The translations under genes and the position numbers were made by a program. Of a stretch of DNA of 64,000 nucleotides, positions 54,194 through 63,731 are shown piece after piece. The number at the start of each line of letters is the position of its first letter. Position 1 is the first letter of the stretch. The DNA is from Streptomyces sp. WZ-12 (GTDB taxonomy: Bacteria > Actinomycetota > Actinomycetes > Streptomycetales > Streptomycetaceae): contig NZ_CP118574.1 in NCBI RefSeq assembly GCF_028898845.1, positions 6,421,001 to 6,485,000 on the forward strand, in the 5' to 3' direction. A model generated the notes under the pieces. The model worked only from the letters and a program-made list of their open reading frames with translations. It ran no database searches and was not told the DNA's origin.

Positions 54194-54916
54194 ATGGTGG
54201 CGAAGAAGACCGCCGCGGAGAAGACCACGACGTCCGCCGGGCCCGCTGACGAGGACGTCGCGACGCACTCCGCCCACGAGGGCGCAGCCGGGCACCCGGA
54301 GGCGCCGAAGAAGACCGCCGCGAAGAAGGCGGCCGCGAAGAAGGCTCCGGCCAAGAAGGCGGCGCCGGCCAAGGCCGCGGCCAAGAAGACGGCCGCGAAG
54401 AAGACGGCCAGGTCGACTGCCAAGTCGGCCACCAAGAAGGCCGTGAAGAAGGTGGCGGAGAAACCCGTGGAGAAGGCCCCCGCCGGAGAGGCGGCGGTCG
54501 CGGCGCGGGCGGCCGCGGCGCCCGGTGAGCTCGCGGTCCGGCCGGGCGAGGATCCCTGGACGCCCGCCGAGGTGGCCGAGGCGCGGACCGAGCTGACGGC
54601 GGAGACGGACCGGCTGCGGGCCGAGATCGTCGCCGCCGAGGACGCCATCGCCGGGCTGATGCGGGACTCGGGTGACGGCGCCGGCGACGACGAGGCCGAC
54701 ACCGGCACCAAGAACATCACCCGCGAGCACGAGCTGGCGCTGGCCTCCAACGCACGGGAGATGCTGCACCAGACCGAGCGCGCCCTGGGGCGGTTGGACG
54801 CGGGCACGTACGGGCTGTGCGAGAACTGCGGCCAGCCGATCGGCAAGGCGCGGATGCAGGCGTTCCCGCGGGCGACGCTCTGCGTGGAGTGCAAGCAGAG
54901 GCAGGAGCGGCGCTGA
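54194..54916 (+). CDS. ddbA: DksA/TraR-like zinc-finger protein with histone-like Lys/Ala tail
   Basis: 240 residues in two parts. Residues 35-105 are Lys/Ala/Pro repeats ([11 protein letters not shown]) like the C-terminus of histone H1 or mycobacterial HU, suited to DNA binding. Residues about 115-240 are a DksA/TraR coiled coil and C4 zinc finger, Cys209, Cys212, Cys230, Cys233 (CENCGQP, CVECKQ). A Streptomyces coelicolor protein of this architecture at the same place was reported as a bifunctional histone-like protein; the symbol is from memory. ATG 54194 is preferred; ATG 54175 is out of frame. Confidence 0.9.
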   Translation: MVAKKTAAEKTTTSAGPADEDVATHSAHEGAAGHPEAPKKTAAKKAAAKKAPAKKAAPAKAAAKKTAAKKTARSTAKSATKKAVKKVAEKPVEKAPAGEAAVAARAAAAPGELAVRPGEDPWTPAEVAEARTELTAETDRLRAEIVAAEDAIAGLMRDSGDGAGDDEADTGTKNITREHELALASNAREMLHQTERALGRLDAGTYGLCENCGQPIGKARMQAFPRATLCVECKQRQERR

Positions 54917-55043
54917 CCCGCCGCCCTCGACGGTCCGGTGTGGGCCGGCACCCGGCCGGGCCGGGCGCGCGGGGGTGTGCCGTACTCTCGTGGGCAGCCG
55001 GGCTGGGCCTGGCGGTGGACTCGACGGGCTGAGGGACGCACAC

Positions 55044-55646
55044 GTGGCAGAGGCGGAACGCATCACCGGTACGCCGGAATCCGAGCCGGGTTCCGGGGCG
55101 GATGCCGTGGCGGGATCCGAGGGGGGACGGCCGGCGGAGGGCGAGCGGCCCACCGGGCGCGGGCGGCGGCGGATCGCCGCGCTGCTGCTGGTGGCCGCGG
55201 TGGTCTACCTGCTGGACCTGGGCAGCAAGCTGGCGGTGGTCGCCAAGCTGGAGCACCACGCCCCGGTCGAGATCATCGGGACGCTGCTCCAGTTCAACGT
55301 GATCCGCAACCGCGGGGCGGCCTTCGGGTTCGGCGAGGCGCTGACGGTCTTCCTGACCATCATCGCCGTGGTGGTGATCGTGGTGATCGCCCGGATCGCG
55401 CGCAAGCTCTACAGCCTGCCCTGGGCGATCGCGCTGGGGCTGCTGCTGGGCGGCGCGTTCGGCAACCTCACCGACCGGATCTTCCGTTCGCCGGGCGTCT
55501 TCCAGGGCGCGGTGGTGGACTTCATCGCCCCCGCCCACTTCGCGGTCTTCAACCTCGCCGACTCCGCGATCGTCTGTGGCGGCGTGCTGATCGTGCTGCT
55601 GTCCTTCCGGGGGCTGGACCCCGACGGGACCGTCCACAAGGACTGA
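55044..55646 (+). CDS. lspA: Lipoprotein signal peptidase II
   Basis: Cleaves the signal peptide of prolipoproteins below the lipid-modified Cys. 200 residues with four membrane helices and catalytic Asp144 (GNLTDRIFR) and Asp173 (FNLADSAI). The first 42 residues are a variable acidic/Gly-rich cytoplasmic extension. GTG 55044 follows GAGGGA. Same-strand neighbours ddbA and the RluD-like gene form a conserved run. Confidence 0.96.
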   Translation: MAEAERITGTPESEPGSGADAVAGSEGGRPAEGERPTGRGRRRIAALLLVAAVVYLLDLGSKLAVVAKLEHHAPVEIIGTLLQFNVIRNRGAAFGFGEALTVFLTIIAVVVIVVIARIARKLYSLPWAIALGLLLGGAFGNLTDRIFRSPGVFQGAVVDFIAPAHFAVFNLADSAIVCGGVLIVLLSFRGLDPDGTVHKD

Positions 55647-55731
55647 TCGCCCAGGTCGTGGCCCGGGCCCTGATTCCGGGGCGGGCCCTCCGCCTGGTCG
55701 GGCAGTGTCGCGGGACTGCCATACTCGTGGG

Positions 55732-56673
55732 GTGAGCACGCTTCCCGAGATCCGCACCCTGCCCGTACCGGACGGCCTGGAAGGCGAGCGCGTGGACGCC
55801 GCGCTGGCCCGCATGTTCGGCTTTTCCCGTACGAAGGCGGCCGAGCTGGCGTCGGCCGGCAAGGTCCGGGTCGACGGCTCCGAGGTGATGAAGTCCGAGC
55901 GGGTCCACGGGGGTGCCTGGCTGGAGGTCGAGATGCCGCCGGCGGCCGCGCCGGTGGAGATCGTCGCCGAGCCCGTCGAGGGCATGGAGATCGTCCACGA
56001 CGACGAGGACGTCGTGGTGATCAGCAAGCCGGTGGGGGTCGCCGCGCACCCCAGCCCCGGTTGGACCGGCACCACCGTGATCGGCGGGCTGGCCGCGGCC
56101 GGCTACCGCATCTCCACCTCCGGTGCTGCCGAGCGGCAGGGCATCGTGCACCGCCTCGACGTCGGCACCTCCGGGTTGATGGTGGTCGCCAAGTCGGAGC
56201 GGGCGTACACGTCGCTGAAGCGGCAGTTCAAGGAGCGGGTGCCGGACAAGCGCTACCACGCGCTGGTGCAGGGCCACCCGGACCCGATGAGCGGCACCAT
56301 CGACGCCCCCATCGGGCGGCACCCCCACCACGACTACAAGTGGGCGGTCACCGCCGACGGCAAGGCGTCGGTCACCCACTACGACCTGATCGAGGCGTTC
56401 CGGGCCGCCAGCCTGTTGGACATCAAGCTGGAGACCGGGCGGACGCACCAGATCCGGGTGCACATGTCGGCGCACCGGCACCCCTGCGTCGGCGACCTGA
56501 CGTACGGCGCGGACCCCACGCTCGCCAAGCGGCTGGGCGTCTCCCGGCAGTGGCTGCACGCGGTCCGGCTGGGCTTCGAGCACCCCTCCGACGGGCGTTG
56601 GGTCGAGTTCGAGAGCGCCTACCCGGCGGACCTGAAGCACGCGCTGGACACCGTGCGGGACGAGAGCTACTGA
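55732..56673 (+). CDS. RluA/RluD-family 23S rRNA pseudouridine synthase
   Basis: Isomerises uridines in large-subunit rRNA. 313 residues: S4 RNA-binding domain about 16-80 ([30 protein letters not shown] split over its length), catalytic Asp143 in [11 protein letters not shown], then [12 protein letters not shown] and [10 protein letters not shown]. RluD-type by architecture; which uridines cannot be told. GTG 55732 is six bases after CATACT (55720-55725), so the mRNA may be leaderless. Confidence 0.94.
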   Translation: MSTLPEIRTLPVPDGLEGERVDAALARMFGFSRTKAAELASAGKVRVDGSEVMKSERVHGGAWLEVEMPPAAAPVEIVAEPVEGMEIVHDDEDVVVISKPVGVAAHPSPGWTGTTVIGGLAAAGYRISTSGAAERQGIVHRLDVGTSGLMVVAKSERAYTSLKRQFKERVPDKRYHALVQGHPDPMSGTIDAPIGRHPHHDYKWAVTADGKASVTHYDLIEAFRAASLLDIKLETGRTHQIRVHMSAHRHPCVGDLTYGADPTLAKRLGVSRQWLHAVRLGFEHPSDGRWVEFESAYPADLKHALDTVRDESY

Positions 56674-56799
56674 CCAAGCCCCCGAGGGTAGTTCGGGGCA
56701 ATTCGGGCGAATCGATCGGTGGAAGCCGGGATTTGACCATTTCGTGGCAGAGTTGGGGCGGAAAATGATCGGAATCGACCGCTCCGGAGCGTAGTCACC

Positions 56800-58395
56800 G
56801 TGGATCAGTTGGCCCTGCTGTTCGTCCTGCTCCTCGGGGCGGTGGTGATGGTTCCGCTCGGCGACCGGCTGGGCCTGCCCTCACCGGTGTTGATGACGCT
56901 GGCCGGTGCGGTGCTGGCGCTGCTGCCGTTCGTGCCCAACGTCGAGGTACCGCCCGAGTACATCCTGCCGATCGTGCTGCCACCGCTGCTCTACGCGGCG
57001 GTCCAACGCACCTCCTGGCGGCAGTTCACCGCCAACCTCCGGCCGATCTTCCTGCTCGCGGTGTTGCTGGTGTTCGCCACCACGGCAGCGGTCGCGGCGG
57101 TCGCCCAGGCCGTGGTGCCGGGCATGCCGCTGGCCGCCGCGGTGGTGCTGGGCGCGTTGGTCGCCCCGCCCGACCCGGTGGCCGCCACCGCGGTGGCCGG
57201 CAAGCTGGGGCTGCCCCGCCGCATGGTCTCCATCCTGGAGGGCGAGGGGCTGTTCAACGACGTCACCGCGATCGTGCTCTACCACGTCGCGCTGGCCGCG
57301 GTGATCAGCGGCACCTTCTCGGTGCCCGGCGCGGTGGGCTCGTTGGTGCTCTCCGCCGTCGTCGCGGTGGCGGTCGGCCTGGTGCTCGGCTGGGTGGCGA
57401 ACAAGCTGATGGGGCGGCTGGGTGACCCCACGCTCCAGATCGGGATGACGCTGCTGGTGCCGTTCGTGGCGTACGTGCTGGCCGAGGAGTTCAAGGGCTC
57501 GGGCGTGCTCGCGGTGCTGACCTCCGGGCTGTTCCTGGCCGAGTACGCGGTCGACGCGGACGACGTGATGGGCCGGCTGGCCGGCTACACCTTCTGGGAA
57601 GTGGTCGACACCCTCGTCACCGGCGTCGCCTTCGGGCTGATCGGCCTGGAGCTGCACAACATCATCGGTGCCGCCGGCCGCCACTGGACCTCGATGCTCG
57701 GCGCCGGCGCCGCCGTGGTCGCGGTGGTCGTCGTGGTGCGCCTGGTGTGGCTGTTGCCCGCTGCCTGGCTCGCCAAGCGGATGCACAAGCTCCGGGACGT
57801 CGAGGAGGACATCCCGATGAGCTGGCGCGAGACGGTCATCATGTGGTGGTCGGGGATGCGCGGGGTGGCCACGGTGGCGCTGGCCCTGGCCATCCCGACC
57901 GCGGTGGACGGCGGCGGCGCCTTCCCGGCCCGCGACGAGATCCTCTTCATCGCCTTCGCCGTGGTCCTGTCCACCCTGGTCATCCAGGGGCTGACGCTGC
58001 CGTGGCTGGTGCGCAAGCTGCGGGTGCGGGCCGACACCGACGCCGCGGACGCGGTGGAGCGGGAGCTGGCGCTGCGGGTGATCAAGGCGTCCAAGCGGCG
58101 GCTGAAGGAGATCCTGGAGGTCGAGGAGGTGTCCGACGAGGTCGCCGACCAACTGGCCCGCCGTGCCTACGACATGGGCGCCCGGATCACCCCGGACATC
58201 GTCGACGACGAGCGGCGCGAGCTGTTCGAGAAGCGCATCTCCCGGATGAAGAAGGTCCAGCGGATCCAGGGCGAGATGCTCTCGGCCGCCCGGCACGAGG
58301 TGCTGGCGGCGCGCAGCGAACCGGGCGCCGACCCGGAGATCGTCGACCGGGTGCTGCGCCACCTGGACATGCGGAGCCTGCGGGCGACCCCGTAG
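56800..58395 (+). CDS. CPA1-family cation/proton antiporter
   Basis: Na+(K+)/H+ exchanger of 531 residues. About 12 membrane helices over the first 410 residues, with the family motif GALVAPPDPVAATAVAGKLGLP near 120 and GEGLFNDVTAIVLYHVAL near 148 (ion-binding Asp in the ND motif), and a cytoplasmic helical tail from about 415. NhaP-type by order of motifs. GTG 56800 is the start by homology; CGGAG is 14 bases upstream. Intergenic 126 bases before it show one weak hairpin (CCCCGA/TCGGGG near 56680). Confidence 0.92.
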   Translation: MDQLALLFVLLLGAVVMVPLGDRLGLPSPVLMTLAGAVLALLPFVPNVEVPPEYILPIVLPPLLYAAVQRTSWRQFTANLRPIFLLAVLLVFATTAAVAAVAQAVVPGMPLAAAVVLGALVAPPDPVAATAVAGKLGLPRRMVSILEGEGLFNDVTAIVLYHVALAAVISGTFSVPGAVGSLVLSAVVAVAVGLVLGWVANKLMGRLGDPTLQIGMTLLVPFVAYVLAEEFKGSGVLAVLTSGLFLAEYAVDADDVMGRLAGYTFWEVVDTLVTGVAFGLIGLELHNIIGAAGRHWTSMLGAGAAVVAVVVVVRLVWLLPAAWLAKRMHKLRDVEEDIPMSWRETVIMWWSGMRGVATVALALAIPTAVDGGGAFPARDEILFIAFAVVLSTLVIQGLTLPWLVRKLRVRADTDAADAVERELALRVIKASKRRLKEILEVEEVSDEVADQLARRAYDMGARITPDIVDDERRELFEKRISRMKKVQRIQGEMLSAARHEVLAARSEPGADPEIVDRVLRHLDMRSLRATP

Positions 58396-58442
58396 GGCGG
58401 GGAACGGGCGGGCCCGGGCGGGGAGTTGGGGCCGCGGGCCGG

Positions 58443-59552
58443 TCAGCGGCCCCCAAGGCCGTGCGGGCCATCCTTCGGGTCGGGCGGGCCGGCGTCCGGC
58501 GGTCCGCCGGCGGACGCGGCGGGCGCGGTGGCGATCCGCGGCAGCGCGTAGGCGTGCTCGGTCCGCAGCCACTCGATCATCCGCTCGCGGACCTTGCAGC
58601 GCACCGTCCACAGCGCGTCCGCGTCCCGGGCGGTGACCAGGGCGCGCACCACGATGGTGGACGGGGTGGTGTCGGTGACCACCAGGCTCCAGGACCGGGC
58701 GTCCCACTCCGGGCACTCCTGGAGCAGCTCGTGCAGGTGCTGCCGCATCTTCTCCAACGGGGCGGAGTGGTCGAGGTGGAAGAAGACCGCACCGGTCATC
58801 TGCGCGCCGCCGCGCGACCAGTTCTCGAACGGCTTGCTGGTGAAGTACGAGACGGGCATGGTGATCCGGCGCTCGTCCCAGGTCCGCACGCTCAGGAAGG
58901 TCAGGGTGATCTCCTCGACCGTGCCCCACTGGCCGTCCACGACCACGGTGTCCCCGATGCGCACCATGTCGCCGAACGCGATCTGGAGCCCGGCGAAGAG
59001 GTTGCCCAGGGTGGACTGGGCGGCGATACCGGCGACGATGCCCACCAGCCCGGCGGACGCCAGCACGGAGGTGCCCACCGCCCGCATCTGCGGGAACGTC
59101 AGCAGCATCGAGGCGGCCGCGACGACGATCACCACCGCGGTGACCACCCGCTGGATCAGCGTCACCTGGGTCCGCACCCGCCGCACCCGCGCCGCGTCCC
59201 GGGCGCCGGCGGCGTAACGGGCGTACGACGACTCCACGATCGCCGCCGCGGCCCGCACCAGCAGCCAGGCGGTGGCGGCTATCAGTACCAGCGTCAGGAA
59301 CTGGCCGATGCCCACCGCGTGGTGCAGCACGAGTGGGATCTCGGTCTGGCGGTAGGAGCCGAGCAACAGGGCGAAGGTGAGCATCAGTTGCAGCGGTATC
59401 CGGCAGCGCCGCAGCAGCCCCCACAGCGGGGTCTCCGGGCGGCGGGTGTCGATCCGCAGCAGGGTCCGGTCGATCAGCCAGACCAGGACGAACGTGACCA
59501 CGATCGAGCCGCCGACGACGGCGATCGGGCGCAGCACGGCCTCCAGGGACAC
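58443..59552 (-). CDS. MscS-family mechanosensitive channel
   Basis: 369 residues. Four membrane helices, the last being the Gly/Ala-rich pore helix (SVLASAGLVGIVAGIAAQSTLGNLFAG near 170, shown here beyond a domain segment), then the beta domain IRIGDTVVVDGQWGTVEEI (about 197) and a cytoplasmic alpha/beta domain. Opens on membrane tension to relieve hypo-osmotic shock. GTG 59552 follows GAGGAGGAG. Convergent with the antiporter gene. Confidence 0.93.
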   Translation of the reverse strand: MSLEAVLRPIAVVGGSIVVTFVLVWLIDRTLLRIDTRRPETPLWGLLRRCRIPLQLMLTFALLLGSYRQTEIPLVLHHAVGIGQFLTLVLIAATAWLLVRAAAAIVESSYARYAAGARDAARVRRVRTQVTLIQRVVTAVVIVVAAASMLLTFPQMRAVGTSVLASAGLVGIVAGIAAQSTLGNLFAGLQIAFGDMVRIGDTVVVDGQWGTVEEITLTFLSVRTWDERRITMPVSYFTSKPFENWSRGGAQMTGAVFFHLDHSAPLEKMRQHLHELLQECPEWDARSWSLVVTDTTPSTIVVRALVTARDADALWTVRCKVRERMIEWLRTEHAYALPRIATAPAASAGGPPDAGPPDPKDGPHGLGGR

Positions 59553-59641
59553 GGGGCTCCTCCTCGGTGGGTGTGCTCGTTCCGGTGCGGACGACCGTAG
59601 CTGGCACGATGGGGGGAGAGCGATCCAACCCCAGGGAAGTG

Positions 59642-60265
59642 ATGTCTGTGCCCGCCTCCACCGAGCCCGCGACCAGCGGTTCCTCCACCATCGTGTTGTT
59701 TCATTCGGTGTGCGGGCTGCGCCCCGCGGTGCACGCCGGCGCGGACCGGTTGCGCGCCGCGGGCCACGAGGTGATCGTCCCGGACCTGTTCGGCGGCCGG
59801 ACCGCCGACTCGGTCGTCGACGGCATGGTCATCAAGGAGGAGATCGGCACGGACGAGCTGCTGCGCCGGGCCGTCGCGGCGGTCGCCCCGTATGCCGACC
59901 GCGGGCTGGTCTACGCCGGCCTCTCCTTCGGTGGCTCGGTCGCGCAGAACCTCGCCCTCGCCGACGAGAAGTCCCGCGGGCTGCTGCTGATGCACGGCAC
60001 CTCCGACCTCGCCGACGGCGCCAGCGCCGACGAGCTCCCGGTGCAACTGCACGTCGCCGACCCCGATCCGTTCGAGCCGCACGACTGGTTGAACGCCTGG
60101 TACCTGCGGATGCGCCGGGCCGGCGCGGACGTGGAGGTGTTCCGCTACGCCGGCGCCGGCCACCTCTTCACCGACCCCGAACTCCCGGACTACGACGCGG
60201 AGGCGGCCGAGGCCGCCTGGAAGGTGGCGCTGGGGTTCCTGGCGGACCTGCCGGAGCGGGGCTGA
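59642..60265 (+). CDS. Dienelactone hydrolase-family alpha/beta hydrolase
   Basis: 207 residues, alpha/beta fold. Nucleophile Ser95 in GLSFGG (dienelactone hydrolases use Cys here), acidic residue in VADPDPFEPHD region and His in GAGHLFTDP. Substrate unknown. ATG 59642 follows AGGGAAG. Divergent from mscS-like gene, ends at a strong terminator. Confidence 0.88.
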   Translation: MSVPASTEPATSGSSTIVLFHSVCGLRPAVHAGADRLRAAGHEVIVPDLFGGRTADSVVDGMVIKEEIGTDELLRRAVAAVAPYADRGLVYAGLSFGGSVAQNLALADEKSRGLLLMHGTSDLADGASADELPVQLHVADPDPFEPHDWLNAWYLRMRRAGADVEVFRYAGAGHLFTDPELPDYDAEAAEAAWKVALGFLADLPERG

Positions 60266-60279
60266 CCCCCGCGCCCCAC

Positions 60280-60321
60280 GGCCGGGCGGGCGGCCCCCGG
60301 TGGCCCAACGCCCGCCCGGCC
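60280..60321. terminator. Bidirectional terminator between hydrolase and DsbA-like genes
   Basis: 13-bp stem GGCCGGGCGGGCG/CGCCCGCCCGGCC with a 16-base loop, between two convergent stops (60265 and 60330). Confidence 0.8.
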
Positions 60322-60329
60322 CGCGGTCG

Positions 60330-61250
60330 TCACCGGCCGCCGGTGGGGTCCTTCTCGCCCTTGGCGATGCCCTCGCCGGCGCCCTTGTCCGCGCCGCTCT
60401 TGTCGCCGGCCTTCGCCGGGCCGAACTCCGCGTCGATCATCTTGCGGAAGTTGGCCCGCGCCAACTGGTCGTACTGCTGCTGCGTCATCTGCTGCTGCGG
60501 GATCTCCGCCATCGTCAGCTTCTTGTCGCCGTGCATGAAGGTGGGGGTGCCGCGCACGCCCTTGCGCCCGAACAGCGCGGTCATCTCCATCGCCCAACGG
60601 TCGTACGTGCCGCCCTCGACCGCCTTCCGGAACGCCTTGTTGCCCTTCAACTCCGGTACGTCCGCGGCCACTTTGAGCAGCTCGGAGTCCTTGGCGTAGA
60701 GGTCCTCGCGCTCGTCGGGGTGGAACGTGGTCGAGTACAGCGCCGCCTTGTACTTCAAGAACGCCTCCGGGCTGACGTTCAGCGCGGCGCCCAGCGCGCT
60801 CAGCGCGTTCTTGGAGCCCTCGCCGCCCTGCATGCCGTCGATGAAGGTGTACATGGTGTAGCGGACCTTGAACCGGCCGTCGTGGAGGTCCTTGATCAGC
60901 TCCGGGCCGGCGCTCTGCTCGAAGGCCGCGCAGGCCGGGCAGCGGACGTCCTCGAAGACCTCCAGGGTCTGTTTGGCGTTCGTGTCGCCCAGCAGGATCT
61001 CGGTGCCGTGCGGGCCCTGGGTGTGCGCCGGGGTGACCAACGTGGCCTCCTTGGCGGCCTCCCAGCCGGTCGGCGCGTTCGCCTTCAGCACGGCGAAGCC
61101 GATGCCGCCGGCGACCACCAGGACGCCGACGACCGAGGCCGCCACGATGAGTTGGCGGCGCAGCCGCTCCTTCTTCTTCTCCCGCTCGCGCTCGGCGCGG
61201 ATCCGTTCGCGGGCCGCCTGCTTCTTCGCCTGGTCGTTCCGGTTGCTCAT
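60330..61250 (-). CDS. Membrane-anchored DsbA-like thiol-disulfide protein (copy 2)
   Basis: 306 residues: highly charged cytoplasmic N-terminus (MSNRNDQAKKQAARER), membrane helix at about 33-54, then a thioredoxin-4 (DsbA/DsbG-like) domain outside the cell with active-site Cys104-Pro-Ala-Cys107 and the cis-Pro loop RGTPTFMHG. A Lys/Gly/Asp-rich tail follows. Such proteins oxidise or shuffle disulfides of exported proteins. It is a paralogue of the gene at 62067; both share ALSALGAALNVSPEAFLKY-like segments. Upstream is the membrane protein copy. Confidence 0.9.
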   Translation of the reverse strand: MSNRNDQAKKQAARERIRAEREREKKKERLRRQLIVAASVVGVLVVAGGIGFAVLKANAPTGWEAAKEATLVTPAHTQGPHGTEILLGDTNAKQTLEVFEDVRCPACAAFEQSAGPELIKDLHDGRFKVRYTMYTFIDGMQGGEGSKNALSALGAALNVSPEAFLKYKAALYSTTFHPDEREDLYAKDSELLKVAADVPELKGNKAFRKAVEGGTYDRWAMEMTALFGRKGVRGTPTFMHGDKKLTMAEIPQQQMTQQQYDQLARANFRKMIDAEFGPAKAGDKSGADKGAGEGIAKGEKDPTGGR

Positions 61251-61309
61251 GGGGGGTGTCCGATCCTTCGGTGCTGCGCTGACTCGGGGGTGTACGGGTG
61301 GTACGGGGG

Positions 61310-61945
61310 TCAGACGGCCACCGGGGACGGGGGACCGCGGCGCCGTACGCAGTGCGCGAGGCGGGGCAGTGGACGGGCCGGCGCCGGCGGGCGGAGCGGG
61401 CGCGGGCACGGACGGGGCGGGACGGTGGCGGCCGCGCGCAGCGCGGTGCTCAGCGCCCGTTGGCCGCGGTGCAGCCAGGCGGCCGCGAGCAGGCCGACGG
61501 CCAGGTGGGCGGCGAGCAACAGCCAGCCGGCGGCCGGGTGCGGGGTGGGCAGGCCGTGGGCGAGTCCGGCCGGCCCGGTGCCCCGGCACAGCAGGGCGAC
61601 GCCGACCGCGTGCAGCGGGCCGGTGACGGGACCGCCGGCCGGCCCGTAACAGGTCTGCTGCCCGGTGGTGAAGACGGTGTCGGCGGTCAGCTCCAAGGGG
61701 ACCAGCAGCGCGGCGGTCCGCCCGTAGCCGCGCTCGCGGCCGGAGTGCGCGTAGGCCGCGGCGAAGACCCCGGCGCAGACCGCGGCGAGGGTGGCCGGCG
61801 GGAGCGCGCGGTGCGAGAGCAGGACGTGGGAGGTCGCGGAGAGCGGGACGCACACCGCGGTGAACAGCGCCGCCCGCACTGCCCTGAGCCGGTCGCCGGG
61901 TAAGGCCCCGCGCCGGGCCGCCGGGCGGTCTCCCCTCCGCTGCAT
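61310..61945 (-). CDS. Membrane protein of duplicated module (copy 2), unknown family
   Basis: 211 residues with about four membrane helices in residues 24-165 and a Pro/Arg-rich tail. Shares with the 63015 gene the segments RAALFTAVCV.LS and SHVLLSH, LVPLELTADTVF, TCYG and LLCRG. Conserved Cys in the first helix, in TCYG and in LLC suggest a thiol role, but no named family is recognised. Sits directly upstream of a DsbA-like gene, 60 bases away, so the two probably form an operon. Confidence 0.75.
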   Translation of the reverse strand: MQRRGDRPAARRGALPGDRLRAVRAALFTAVCVPLSATSHVLLSHRALPPATLAAVCAGVFAAAYAHSGRERGYGRTAALLVPLELTADTVFTTGQQTCYGPAGGPVTGPLHAVGVALLCRGTGPAGLAHGLPTPHPAAGWLLLAAHLAVGLLAAAWLHRGQRALSTALRAAATVPPRPCPRPLRPPAPARPLPRLAHCVRRRGPPSPVAV

Positions 61946-61990
61946 GGCGGGAGTCTGCCATGAACACGGCGGGAAACCGGGTCAAGATTT

Positions 61991-62029
61991 GGCATCGGCC
62001 GGCGTGCACGGGGCACGCCGGCCGATGCC
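61991..62029. terminator. Terminator after DsbA-like copy 1
   Basis: Perfect 17-bp stem (arms 61991-62007, 62013-62029) with loop ACGGG, 38 bases beyond the stop on the minus strand. It separates the two copies of the duplicated module into distinct transcription units unless read-through occurs. Confidence 0.85.
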
Positions 62030-62066
62030 GGTCACCGGGGCGCGGCCCGGCGTCAGGACCCGGGGG

Positions 62067-62912
62067 TCACTTCTTGAGGTTCTTGTCCACCTGGGCGTTG
62101 AAGTCCGCCACCGAGGACGGCGCGACCGGGCCCTGCGCGCTCTGGGTGCCCAGGACGGTGCCGTTCATCTTCACCGTCGGGGTGCTGCGGACGTCCTTGT
62201 GCGAGTCGAAGTTCTTGGACATCGCCATCGCCCACGCGTTGTAGGTGCCGTCCTTGACCGCCTTCTCGAAGGCGGCGTTGCCCTTCAGCGCCGGGATGGT
62301 GTTGGCGACCTTGAGCAGGTAGCTGTCGTCGGCGAACTTGTCCGGGCCGGTCTCGTCCGGGTGGTACTCCTTGGAGTACAGCGCGAACTTGTACTTCAGG
62401 AACGCGTCGGGGGAGACGTTCAGCGCGGCGCCCAGCGCGCTCAGCGCGTTCTTGGAGCCGGTGCCCTGGAGGTTGTTGTCCAGGAACGTGCCGATGTGGT
62501 AAGTCGCCTTGTACTTACCGTCGTTGATGTCCTTCTCGATGGTCGAGCCGACGGTCTGCTCGAAGACCGAGCAGCCGGGGCAGCGCGGGTCCTCGAAGAG
62601 CTCCAGGGTGTTCTTGGCGTCGGCCTTGCCGACGGTGATGGTGGTGCCGTCGGGGCCGCTGGTGTGGGCGGGTGGGACCGGCTTGGCCTTGGCGGCCTTC
62701 GCCCAGACGTCGGCGCCCGAGCCGCTGCTGCTGCCGCCGCCGGAGTTGGCGACCGCAAGGCCGATGCCGCCGGCCACCGCCAGCACCGCGACCACGGCGC
62801 CGCCGACGATCAACTGCCGGCGGGTGCGGTCCTTCTTGGCCTGTCGCTCGCGCTCGGCGCGCAGCCGCTCGCGGGCTGCCTGCTTGTTGGCCTGACTGTT
62901 GCGGTTGCTCAT
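62067..62912 (-). CDS. Membrane-anchored DsbA-like thiol-disulfide protein (copy 1)
   Basis: 281 residues, same plan as the 60330 gene: charged N-terminus (MSNRNSQANKQAARER), membrane helix about 33-54, thioredoxin-4 domain with active-site Cys111-Pro-Gly-Cys114 and cis-Pro loop RSTPTVKMNG. The CPGC dipeptide differs from CPAC in copy 2, which would shift redox potential, so the copies may have diverged in substrate. ATG 62912 with the gene's own leader after the membrane protein copy. Confidence 0.91.
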   Translation of the reverse strand: MSNRNSQANKQAARERLRAERERQAKKDRTRRQLIVGGAVVAVLAVAGGIGLAVANSGGGSSSGSGADVWAKAAKAKPVPPAHTSGPDGTTITVGKADAKNTLELFEDPRCPGCSVFEQTVGSTIEKDINDGKYKATYHIGTFLDNNLQGTGSKNALSALGAALNVSPDAFLKYKFALYSKEYHPDETGPDKFADDSYLLKVANTIPALKGNAAFEKAVKDGTYNAWAMAMSKNFDSHKDVRSTPTVKMNGTVLGTQSAQGPVAPSSVADFNAQVDKNLKK

Positions 62913-63014
62913 GACTGCTTGGCTCCGTGGGATGAAGTGGTCCGTGGGAAAAGAGTGCGTGCTGCGGGGCGTCTCCGCCCGGTGGGCGCGCGCCGGGCCG
63001 CCGACCGGGGAGGG

Positions 63015-63689
63015 TCAGGCGGCGAGCGCGCAGGGCGGACCGCGGCGCACCACGGAGTGCACGAGCAGGGGGACGGACCGGGCGGGCGACGCGGTCCGCA
63101 CGGGGGCGGGCACCGCGCGGCGCGGTGCGGCGACCCGACCCAGGAACGCGGCCGCGATCAGCAGCGGGCGGAACGCGAAGCCGGCCACCGCGTCCAGCAG
63201 CCGCACCAGCGCGGCCTCGCCGCGGCGCAGCCAGCCGGCCGCCAGCAGCCCGACGGCCAGGTGCCCGGCGAGCAGCAGCAGCCAGGCCGGGGCCGGCGCG
63301 CCGCCCTCCTGGGCCAGCCGCGCCAGCGGGCTGCCGACCTGGCCGCCGCCGCAGAGCAGCACCGTGCCCAGCGAGCGCAACGGCCCGGTCGGGCCGCCCT
63401 CCGCGCCGAAACAGGTGTGTTGGCCCAGGCTGAAGACCGTGTCGGCGGCCAGCTCCAGGGGGAGCAGCAGCCCGGCGATCCGCCAGTAGCCGCGCTCGCG
63501 GCCGGCCAGGGCGTAGGCGAGCGCGAACACCGCGACGCCGGTCACGGCGACGGTGACCGGCGGCAGCGGCATGCGGGAGAGCAGCACGTGGGACGCCGAG
63601 GACAGCGTCACGCACAGCGCCGTGAAGAGCGCCGCGCGCAGTGCCCGCAGGTGTGCCGCCGAGATGTCCATCGTCAGCGAGTCTGCCAT
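63015..63689 (-). CDS. Membrane protein of duplicated module (copy 1), unknown family
   Basis: 224 residues, paralogue of the 61310 gene: HLRALRAALFTALCVTLSSASHVLLSRM, GRERGYWRIAG, LLPLELAADTVFSLGQHTCFG (segments quoted in part), LLCGGG. Four or more hydrophobic helices. Cys residues of the first helix, TCFG and LLC are conserved in both copies, spaced about 22 residues for the last two. ATG 63689 is preferred; ATG 63671 is an alternative. First gene of the upstream pair. Function unknown. Confidence 0.77.
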   Translation of the reverse strand: MADSLTMDISAAHLRALRAALFTALCVTLSSASHVLLSRMPLPPVTVAVTGVAVFALAYALAGRERGYWRIAGLLLPLELAADTVFSLGQHTCFGAEGGPTGPLRSLGTVLLCGGGQVGSPLARLAQEGGAPAPAWLLLLAGHLAVGLLAAGWLRRGEAALVRLLDAVAGFAFRPLLIAAAFLGRVAAPRRAVPAPVRTASPARSVPLLVHSVVRRGPPCALAA

Positions 63690-63731
63690 GGGCCTCGCTA
63701 AAGGGGTACTAAGGGGGCGCGCGGGGGACGG

